DNA of 11,266 nucleotides from Desulfocapsa sp. GTDB lineage: Bacteria > Desulfobacterota > Desulfobulbia > Desulfobulbales > Desulfocapsaceae. The position numbers and the translations under genes were made by a program. Under the pieces are notes generated by a model, which had not been told where the DNA came from, did no database searches, and saw nothing but the letters and a program-made list of their open reading frames with translations. The stretch spans positions 1 through 11,266 of the forward strand of contig DYDK01000034.1 in NCBI GenBank assembly GCA_020717935.1, given 5' to 3'. Positions 5,465 through 11,266 of the stretch are shown in pieces (position 1 is the stretch's first letter; each line of letters starts with the position of its first letter).

Positions 5465-7633
5465 ATGCGGCACATCCTTCATTCATTGTTCCTGTCTGGC
5501 CTGCTCTTTTTCGTGCTGGCAATGGCCCCATCCCGTGTGTTTGCGGCAATCGTCGAATTGCCACTTTTTGTGCGTATCAAAGTCCTGCAAAACGCCCTGA
5601 CGGACTCTTTTGCCCCGCAAGAAAATCGCCCGATTGTCCTTTTTCAGGAAGGGTCGTATAACTATCTGCACATCTCTGATCCCCAATTAACCATCCGCAA
5701 TGGTGATCCGTATTTTAGCTGTAACGCCAGTGCTGGCATGGGATTTGATTCCCTCGGCATTCTGCCCTCAACGGTCAAATGGAGCGGCTCCATCCTTATG
5801 CGCCTCAGCTTTTTCGTTGATCCGCAATGGCAGTTACACTATCGCATCATTGATTCAGCCGTTTACAACGAAAAAGGCGGCAAGCCGGTGGTCACGGGAT
5901 TTGCATGGGAGCTCTCCAAGCGTTTTCTCCACCCCCGCCTGGAGCGGTTTCGTTTTGATCTGGCCATGCCCCAGCAAGAAATTATGGCCCTGCTTCACTC
6001 CTCTATCTCTCCCGAAAACATTGCCCCCCTGGAGGCAGCCTTAAAAACACTCAGTGCGGGTACCTTACGCATCAAAAACGACGGACTGATTGTCCCGCTC
6101 CTCCTGACTGTCTCTGATGCCCAGACACAACCAGCCCCCCTGCCAGCCCAACCACCCCTTGGTTTTGAGGAGATGGAGAAATTACAGCATGCCTTTGAAC
6201 CCCTGGACGCCTTTCTGGTCTTTGTTGTCAAGAAACTCAGCGCTGATCTTGGCCACTCATTACACGAAGAACAACTCTTCGACCTCCTCATCACCAGTCG
6301 TTATCAACTCCTGATGATTCTTACCGGCCAGACCCCCGCCGATGCGGGCGATCCTTTGCGAGTGCTCTTTGTTGATATCTGGGAACACTTACGACCTATT
6401 ATCGAAAGCAGCACAGGCAAAAACAGCTTAATGCAAAAACAGTTGCTTCGTTATATGTCGTTTATGGGTGCTGGAGACGCCCTGTTGGTATTGGATAGTG
6501 CCGCTCCCGGACTTGGCATTCATATAACGACGGATGGTTTGCGACGCATGGTTCGCATGTTGGAGCCCGCCAGCAGCACCAGCAGTAAAGAGGATCTCCT
6601 CAAGTTTGACTGGCAGGTGGACCCAGCCCTGCAAGAGCTCCTTCATTTCCAGCCAGTACCAGAGCTCCCCCCTGACGCCCTCCCAGTGCCAGCACCAGAA
6701 GAGCAACTGTCCGCACCGGCCGCAGAGTCTTTAGCTGTGCCCGCACCGGCATTGGAATCAGGCCCAGAGGTAAAACCATCACCCGTCAACTCACCACCAG
6801 CATCCATACCTGCTGGCCCTGCACTGGAATCGACACTGGAATCCGTACGCAAATCCATCCATGAATCCAGTCCTGTCCCCTTGTCTCAACCGGAAAGAGA
6901 ACCAGAAACTCAACCCGACATGCCAGCAAATCCAGTGCCAGAAAGTAAATCAGAACTCATGCAGCCGGCGCCAAAAAACACCACCATGCACACCCTGTTA
7001 AACTTTCTTGTTCCCTCCGCTTATGCGGGAACAGCGCCAGCAAACCTTGCTCCTGAGCTGCGGGAAAAGTTGAAATTCTGGGTTCCCAGCGCCGAAGAAT
7101 TGCCGGAGTATAGTCGCATCATTGGCCATCTCCTGAATGCCAGCGCCAAACAACAGAGCAAACAGGATGACCTGAGTCCACAATTTGCCACGGTGTATCA
7201 CAATCTGGTTCCAGCCACCGCCATGATTGAAAGTTGCTGGCAACAATATGAACGAAAAGGTGATAAGATTGTTGTCCTTCGTTCGGAGGCCGGCGGAATC
7301 GGCATCATGCAGATCAATCAGCATGTGTGGCGGGGATTGTATGATATGGAAAGGTTACAAGAAGATGTCACCTACAACATCCAGGCTGGAAACCAGATTC
7401 TGATGCGTTATTTTAAGCAATACGCCATCAAAGTGGCTGAGGAGACGAAGACCCCCAGCTATGCCGCCCGTGCCGCTTATGCCGCTTATAATGCCGGGCC
7501 TCGTGCTGCCCGTCGTTTCATGAACACAGAGACCACTACGCATCAAAAACGGGTAGACGAGCACTTATGGGATCTTTACCAGAAAAGCGCTGCAGGTGGA
7601 AAAGGGGTTGTGGCCAACTGCACCATTCTCTAA
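5465..7633 (+). CDS. secreted lytic transglycosylase (SLT domain), composite
   Basis: This 722-aa exported protein ends in a lytic transglycosylase domain that would cleave peptidoglycan glycan strands to 1,6-anhydro products in the periplasm. Order: signal peptide 1-27 (hydrophobic core SLFLSGLLFFVLAMA, cleavage after VFA); a beta-rich region about 28-220 that I do not recognise; a helical region about 226-395; a Pro/Ala/Glu-rich linker about 395-505; a segment FLVPSAYAG near 515-522 that looks like a second signal-peptidase site; and the SLT domain about 575-710. In that domain, MIES supplies the catalytic glutamate (E589), GGIGIMQIN (M615, Q616) matches the GxxGLMQ motif, and AAYNAGPRAA (N676) is the usual third motif. 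No good ribosome site precedes the ATG, but upstream in-frame sequence has no ATG before a stop and this start gives a full signal peptide. After the stop only a weak bulged hairpin (7648-7682, ending TTTAATT) is seen. The SLT domain is certain; the N-terminal role is unknown, and a lipid- or partner-binding function would be a guess. Confidence 0.88.
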   Translation: MRHILHSLFLSGLLFFVLAMAPSRVFAAIVELPLFVRIKVLQNALTDSFAPQENRPIVLFQEGSYNYLHISDPQLTIRNGDPYFSCNASAGMGFDSLGILPSTVKWSGSILMRLSFFVDPQWQLHYRIIDSAVYNEKGGKPVVTGFAWELSKRFLHPRLERFRFDLAMPQQEIMALLHSSISPENIAPLEAALKTLSAGTLRIKNDGLIVPLLLTVSDAQTQPAPLPAQPPLGFEEMEKLQHAFEPLDAFLVFVVKKLSADLGHSLHEEQLFDLLITSRYQLLMILTGQTPADAGDPLRVLFVDIWEHLRPIIESSTGKNSLMQKQLLRYMSFMGAGDALLVLDSAAPGLGIHITTDGLRRMVRMLEPASSTSSKEDLLKFDWQVDPALQELLHFQPVPELPPDALPVPAPEEQLSAPAAESLAVPAPALESGPEVKPSPVNSPPASIPAGPALESTLESVRKSIHESSPVPLSQPEREPETQPDMPANPVPESKSELMQPAPKNTTMHTLLNFLVPSAYAGTAPANLAPELREKLKFWVPSAEELPEYSRIIGHLLNASAKQQSKQDDLSPQFATVYHNLVPATAMIESCWQQYERKGDKIVVLRSEAGGIGIMQINQHVWRGLYDMERLQEDVTYNIQAGNQILMRYFKQYAIKVAEETKTPSYAARAAYAAYNAGPRAARRFMNTETTTHQKRVDEHLWDLYQKSAAGGKGVVANCTIL

Positions 7634-7721
7634 GCCGTTGCTCAGGCAAGCGAAGAGTTCGAAAGTGACAACCCTCTTGCTTTAATTGGATAGAAACAAG
7701 AAATACATGCCAACTTGATTC

Positions 7722-7783
7722 TGAACGGACTCTCAAGGAGTCAAACTGCCATCAGGAAGTTTGACTCCTTGAGAGTCCGTTCA
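7722..7783. repeat. perfect 26-bp inverted repeat with nested palindromes
   Basis: Arms at 7722-7747 and 7758-7783 are exactly complementary around a 10-base loop. Each arm also holds its own small hairpin: GACTC-tcaag-GAGTC in the left arm and GACTC-cttga-GAGTC in the right. The DNA or RNA could therefore form one long hairpin or two short ones. The last three bases of the right arm are the complement of the pcm stop codon. It lies between the converging transglycosylase and pcm genes. No T-run follows on either strand, so it is not a standard intrinsic terminator, though it may still stop transcription or protect 3' ends. Confidence 0.85.
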
Positions 7784-8437
7784 CTCTTGCCAGCCATGTG
7801 CGCCGATCAAATTGACAAAACGGACGGATTCCAGAAAGTGCACTTGAATATCCCCATCTTTCTTCACCACTAACTGCAATTCCTGTGCATCCTGCTGACC
7901 AACCGGAATCACCATCCGCCCTGGGTCAGCCAATTGAGCTATCAAAGGTTCAGGGATCTCCGGGCCGCCAGCCGTTACCATAATCGCATCGTATGGAGCA
8001 TGTTCGGGCCAGCCCATGGTGCCATCATCAAGTTTGGACTGAATATTATAACAACGCAGACGATCAAAAATCCGCCTTGAACCCGCCAGCAGGCTGTTAA
8101 ACCGTTCAACGGTATACACTTGCGAACACAACTTGGAAAGTATAACCGCTTGATAGCCAGAGCCGGTGCCAATCTCCAGAACTTTCTCTCTTCCAGTGAG
8201 TTGCAGGGCCTGGGTCATAAAAGCGACAATAAAGGGCTGGGAGATGGTCTGCCCGTCAACGATGGGCAAGGGATAATCGCCGTAGGCATTGGCCTGCATG
8301 GCATCATCAACAAAGAGATGGCGAGGAACAGCAGCCATGACCTCCAGCACCCGGGGATCATGAATGTCACGGCTGACCAGTTGCTCCTGCACCATTCGAT
8401 GACGGATAGTTTCAAAACGATCTGTCACGACAATCAC
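7781..8437 (-). CDS. pcm: protein-L-isoaspartate O-methyltransferase
   Basis: Pcm methylates isoaspartyl residues formed by ageing of Asn and Asp in proteins, using SAM, which starts their repair; it is cytoplasmic. The 218 aa match the family length. Motifs: MAAVPRHLFVDDAM (34-47), YPLPIVDGQTISQPFIVAFM (55-74, with the substrate-contacting T/S-I-S-Q-P), the SAM loop VLEIGTGSGYQA (86-97), VYTVER (107-112), and DDGTMGWPEHAPYDAIMVTAG (137-157). The start is a GTG. At 8437 the GGAG element is only three bases from the codon; a second GTG (residue 4, at 8428) has a spacing of 12. Either could be used and neither affects the domain. It is third in a same-strand row after htpG and the lipoprotein (111-bp gap), consistent with a protein-repair theme. 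Its stop codon lies within a perfect inverted repeat. Confidence 0.95.
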   Translation of the reverse strand: MIVVTDRFETIRHRMVQEQLVSRDIHDPRVLEVMAAVPRHLFVDDAMQANAYGDYPLPIVDGQTISQPFIVAFMTQALQLTGREKVLEIGTGSGYQAVILSKLCSQVYTVERFNSLLAGSRRIFDRLRCYNIQSKLDDGTMGWPEHAPYDAIMVTAGGPEIPEPLIAQLADPGRMVIPVGQQDAQELQLVVKKDGDIQVHFLESVRFVNLIGAHGWQE

Positions 8438-8548
8438 TTACTCCAATCGCATTCAAGTTGAGACCAAAAAGACAAGCGAGTGGCGACGAAGGCCCCGACT
8501 TGAAATGCGCATGGAAGAGATCCGGTCTGTCTTTGTACAGTTCCTCCA

Positions 8549-8983
8549 TCATTGGCCACGGTTCTTTGCCTCAGCTGGGGATGTCTTTTTTTGCCAGCCA
8601 TAATCATCCCGCCAGTCAAATTCATCCTTATCGTAACTACCATAACGGGCTGCGGTGACAATATTGCCGTTGATCGTCAAAATGGCCAGCATATACCCCT
8701 GGGCTGAAAACATCTTGTCCGCCACCGGCATTCGCTGCAACGAAGAGCGGGTCTCCTCCTGATAAGTCCACTCTTCAACCCCCTCTGAAATCTGTTTCAT
8801 GGTATCCGGCTCACCAAGGAACGACAGCACCTCCTGACGGGTGGTGGTGCCGATCTTGATAAGACCGATATCCGAGGCTATATTCTGGACGGGATGATTC
8901 GTGCAACCGGTCATCACCAGCAGGAGAATGCCGATAATCAGACGGCTTACCGTATGATAAATGAAGGAAATGGGGGAGGACAT
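8549..8983 (-). CDS. BamE/SmpA-like lipoprotein
   Basis: This 144-aa lipoprotein has a hydrophobic segment LIIGILLLVMTGC, with the lipid-modified cysteine at C27 and Thr at +2, which favours outer-membrane sorting. The mature part carries the SmpA/OmlA (BamE-like) signature IKIGTTTRQEVLSFLGEPD (42-60), followed by a typical beta pair (VEEWTYQ, then YMLAILTINGNIVTAARYG). BamE is a helper of the BAM outer-membrane protein insertion machine, but many proteins with this fold are not BamE, so the fold is more secure than the role. The C-terminus is charged and probably unstructured. The start has an excellent ribosome site (AAGGAG eight to nine bases before ATG). It lies 93 bp after htpG and 111 bp before pcm on the same strand, so co-transcription is plausible. 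Confidence 0.8.
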   Translation of the reverse strand: MSSPISFIYHTVSRLIIGILLLVMTGCTNHPVQNIASDIGLIKIGTTTRQEVLSFLGEPDTMKQISEGVEEWTYQEETRSSLQRMPVADKMFSAQGYMLAILTINGNIVTAARYGSYDKDEFDWRDDYGWQKKTSPAEAKNRGQ

Positions 8984-9076
8984 CGTCTTTTCTCCTTTAA
9001 AAAAGGGAAATCAGGAAACCAGCATGGAAATTATCAAGTGATATAGCCCGTCGCCCTTTTTTTTTCAAGAATTATG

Positions 9077-10945
9077 TCACTCCCCACCAAGAGCCCGACC
9101 AAGAATGCGATAATTTCGTTCCACCATTGTCAAAGGATCAACCACCAGACCCGCCTGAATCATAGCGTTATCATAGATCTGGGCGGCTACTTCAGCGGCA
9201 AAGGCCTCGTCGCTTTTTTGCAGGGCCGCCAACCGTTGAATGAGCGGACTGGTGGTATTGATCTCCAGATTCTTTTTGCTGGTCACAGCCTCCTGCCCCT
9301 TTTCACGGCGACTGGCAGCCATAATCCGCTCCATGGATGAGGTCATGTAATTATCAGGATTGACAATCATGGCCGGAGCCGACACCAGGCGTTTGGATTC
9401 AATGACATCGGCCACCTTATCGGCCAGAGTCGCCTTCAACCAACTGATCAGCACCGCCTTGGCCCCATCTTCCAGATGCTCTCCCTCTTTCTTCTCCTCG
9501 AGAGTCTCATTCTTGCTCAAATCAAGATCAGCACGGTCGGCTGAGATCAGTTTTTTGCCATCAAATTCGGCAAGATGGCTGAGAACAAAATCGTCTATGG
9601 GTTCGAGGGTATAGAGGATTTCGATATTTTTCTGAGTAAACGACTCCACATAGGGCCCTGCCTCAATGGCGGCCCGACTGGAACCATTGATATAATAAAT
9701 AGCCTCCTGCCCTTCCTTCATCCGCTCCACATAGGCAGCAAGAGCAATAGGCGTGCCCGCTTCTGAGCGCGAAGACTCGAAGCGAACCAGCTTACCCAAC
9801 TCTTTTTGGAACTCATAGTCCGAAGTGATCCCCTCTTTGAGATAAATACCAAAGGTCTTCCAGAAAGCAAGATAAGCCTCGGGATTTTCCTGGGCCTGTT
9901 CATCAAGGAACTTGAGGAATCGTTTGGTGATAACCTTGCGCAACTTGGCCAACAAGGCATTATCCTGCAAGGATTGACGAGAAATGTTCAGCGGCAGGTC
10001 TTCGCTGTCCATCACCCCTTTCAAAAATCGCAACCACTCTGGCAGAACATTTTCCGAATGCTGGTCAATAAGAATGCGCTGGCAATAAAGATTAACCCCA
10101 GAATCAACACGACCAAAACCCATGATCTCAAAATTTTCTTTGGGAACAAAGAGCAGTGCTTTGATGGCCAGCGGCGCATCCGCAGAAAAATGAAGACGAT
10201 ACTGGGGTTCATCATGGGCCGTAGCGATGAACTTGTAAAAATCGGTGTACTCCTGCTCGGTGATCTCGCTCTTGCTGCGAGTCCACAAGGCCGATACGGT
10301 ATTGACCGTCTCTCCGGCCAATTTGATGGGGAAAGGCACAAAAGAGGAATACTGTTTGATGATATTTTCTACCTTCCACTTTTTGGCATAGTCATGGGCA
10401 TCATCTTTTAACGCCATAATGATCCTGGTTCCGCGCTGCAAACCAGCAACCTCGCTGATGGAGTAGGTGCCAGCACCATCGGAAACCCATTCATGCCCTT
10501 CGGAACCATCCCAGGAACGGCTTTGCACCCGTACCTCCCCAGCGGCCATGAAAGCGGCATAAAATCCCACACCAAACTGCCCAATCAGGCTCACATCCTT
10601 TTTAGCAGCCTCGGCCAGACCGCTCATGAACGAGCTGGAACCGGAATGGGCGATGGTGCCGAGATTGGCCTCCAGTTCGTGTCTGTTCATGCCGATACCA
10701 GTATCAGTAATGGTCATGGTGCGTTTCTCTTCATCAAGATCAATGCTGATCTCAAGGGGGAGATGCGCATCAAAAACATCGTCTGCGGTAAGGCTCTCGT
10801 GCCGGAATTTTTCGAGGGCATCCGATGCGTTGGAGATAAGCTCACGGACAAAAATATCCCGCTCGGTATACAGGGAATGAATAACAATATCGAGAAGTCG
10901 CTTGGTCTCGGCCTGAAATTCATGGGTCGTAGTCTGAGTTGTCAT
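9077..10945 (-). CDS. htpG: molecular chaperone HtpG (Hsp90)
   Basis: HtpG is the bacterial Hsp90, a dimeric ATP-driven cytoplasmic chaperone that helps stressed or late-folding proteins. The 622-aa length is normal. N-terminal ATP domain: RELISNASDAL (34-44, catalytic E35), DTGIGM (81-86), LGTIAHSGSSSF (95-106, lid) and LIGQFGVGFY (120-129). Middle domain: the GVNLYCQRILI and LPEWLRFLKGVMDSEDLPLNISRQSLQ segments, which include the conserved arginine that contacts ATP. The C-terminal dimerisation part ends in RRLGRALGGE-like sequence (YRILGRALGGE). The start at 10945 has a good ribosome site (GAGGA, seven to eight bases before ATG). It heads the row htpG - lipoprotein - pcm, with a strong sigma-70 promoter about 100 bp upstream. 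I see no HrcA/CIRCE repeat or sigma-32 promoter, so heat control is not evident from the sequence. Confidence 0.98.
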   Translation of the reverse strand: MTTQTTTHEFQAETKRLLDIVIHSLYTERDIFVRELISNASDALEKFRHESLTADDVFDAHLPLEISIDLDEEKRTMTITDTGIGMNRHELEANLGTIAHSGSSSFMSGLAEAAKKDVSLIGQFGVGFYAAFMAAGEVRVQSRSWDGSEGHEWVSDGAGTYSISEVAGLQRGTRIIMALKDDAHDYAKKWKVENIIKQYSSFVPFPIKLAGETVNTVSALWTRSKSEITEQEYTDFYKFIATAHDEPQYRLHFSADAPLAIKALLFVPKENFEIMGFGRVDSGVNLYCQRILIDQHSENVLPEWLRFLKGVMDSEDLPLNISRQSLQDNALLAKLRKVITKRFLKFLDEQAQENPEAYLAFWKTFGIYLKEGITSDYEFQKELGKLVRFESSRSEAGTPIALAAYVERMKEGQEAIYYINGSSRAAIEAGPYVESFTQKNIEILYTLEPIDDFVLSHLAEFDGKKLISADRADLDLSKNETLEEKKEGEHLEDGAKAVLISWLKATLADKVADVIESKRLVSAPAMIVNPDNYMTSSMERIMAASRREKGQEAVTSKKNLEINTTSPLIQRLAALQKSDEAFAAEVAAQIYDNAMIQAGLVVDPLTMVERNYRILGRALGGE

Positions 10946-11040
10946 TGTTGTTCCTCTTTTTTCTGGATGTATGATGAAACTGGAAGGGTAAACTCTGGGC
11001 CTGCCCTATTCCGTTGCTTTTTTACCTGAATTCGGCCAAA

Positions 11041-11068
11041 ATGATAAACATCGAAGCCACACTGTCAA
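11041..11068 (-). promoter_or_regulatory. sigma-70 promoter of htpG
   Basis: On the minus strand there is a perfect TTGACA (plus-strand 11063-11068), a 16-base spacer and TATCAT (11041-11046; five of six matches). The start would be near 11034, giving a leader of about 90 bases to the htpG ATG at 10945. The MITE-like copy 2 begins at 11085, only 16 bases behind the -35 box, so insertion there replaced any upstream regulatory DNA. Confidence 0.68.
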
Positions 11069-11084
11069 GATTTCTTCGGACTTA

Positions 11085-11266
11085 GGGACTGTCCACAAAT
11101 AACTTGAACAGATTGCATCTCATCTTCAGGCTATCTTTGGCTGCGGCTCAATCACAAAATCCTCATCGTAGCACAACTACGATTGCGGTTTCGGAGTCTC
11201 GCAAGCTCGCTTACCTGTTCAATCGCCGCAACCAAATCTAACCTAAATCTGAGTGCAATCATGTCC
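11085..11266. mobile_element. MITE-like palindromic element, copy 2 (cut by window end)
   Basis: This is the same element as at 5244, in the same orientation. It begins GGGACTGTCCACAAATAACT after a TTA (11082-11084) and shares nearly all interior sequence, including the central ATCGTAG-cacaa-CTACGAT tip (11165-11183). Its left terminal repeat is more diverged (A for C at base 4, a later G-to-A change, one base missing). It carries 24 extra bases (11192-11215) relative to copy 1. The right terminal repeat is entered (GCAATCATGTCC, 11255-11266) but about 21 bases lie beyond the window, with an expected end near 11287. The right-hand TTA therefore cannot be checked. It lies upstream of the htpG promoter. 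Confidence 0.85.

Noticed and set aside
8449..8508. Imperfect inverted repeat GCATTCAAGT / ACTTGAAATGC before pcm
   Set aside because: It has a bulge and a loop of about 40 bases with no promoter or terminator elements nearby; probably chance.
8996..9064. AAAAAAGGG / CCCTTTTTT pair between htpG and the lipoprotein gene
   Set aside because: The arms are separated by about 45 bases and consist mostly of A/T runs; too weak to call a terminator.
9806..11029. Long plus-strand frames antisense to htpG (201 aa and 178 aa)
   Set aside because: Shadows of the htpG reading frame; the HtpG protein is complete with all motifs.
10946..11084. HrcA/CIRCE or sigma-32 control of htpG
   Set aside because: No TTAGCACTC-N9-GAGTGCTAA repeat or sigma-32 type boxes; the visible promoter is ordinary sigma-70.

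Overview
The window reads as chromosomal DNA of a Gram-negative bacterium. The support is a lipobox lipoprotein of BamE type, a periplasmic transglycosylase with a classical signal peptide, pcm, htpG, and a textbook sigma-54 promoter. The gene mix and protein style (YkgJ-type cysteine-cluster protein, HisJ-type PHP protein, long Pro-rich SLT protein) suggest a sulfate-reducer-like Desulfobacterota, perhaps Desulfobulbales. That placement is inference from family resemblance and was not checked by a search.

Left part (1-2588). The minus strand carries a CxxxCC cysteine-cluster protein (381-1325) with a strong sigma-70 promoter and a leader hairpin. Downstream is the N-terminal part of a DarT-like DNA ADP-ribosyltransferase (28-318) that stops before its catalytic C-terminal half. 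Its stop codon lies inside a near-perfect sigma-54 promoter (30-45) pointing out of the window. Divergently, a 64-aa unknown protein (1573-1767) and a PHP-domain histidinol-phosphatase-like protein (1785-2588) form a two-gene unit.

Middle (2589-5464). serS and a class I SAM methyltransferase lie on the minus strand, separated by a 297-bp leader without a gene. That leader holds a candidate promoter/operator and a terminator/antiterminator arrangement just before serS. Upstream of the methyltransferase is a 180-bp MITE-like element with perfect 33-bp terminal inverted repeats and TTA target duplications; the whole element can fold into one long hairpin.

Right part (5465-11266). A 722-aa secreted lytic transglycosylase with an unrecognised N-terminal region runs on the plus strand. 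It converges on a minus-strand row htpG - BamE-like lipoprotein - pcm, a plausible protein-quality-control operon with a clear sigma-70 promoter in front of htpG. A perfect 26-bp inverted repeat with nested smaller palindromes separates the converging units and overlaps the pcm stop codon. A second, more diverged copy of the MITE begins 17 bp behind the htpG -35 box and runs off the window end.

Most genes are ordinary housekeeping genes. The points worth a second look are the broken DarT gene at the sigma-54 promoter, the paired palindromic MITEs, the nested palindrome at pcm, the serS leader and the composite transglycosylase. I see no complete new defence or biosynthetic system here.
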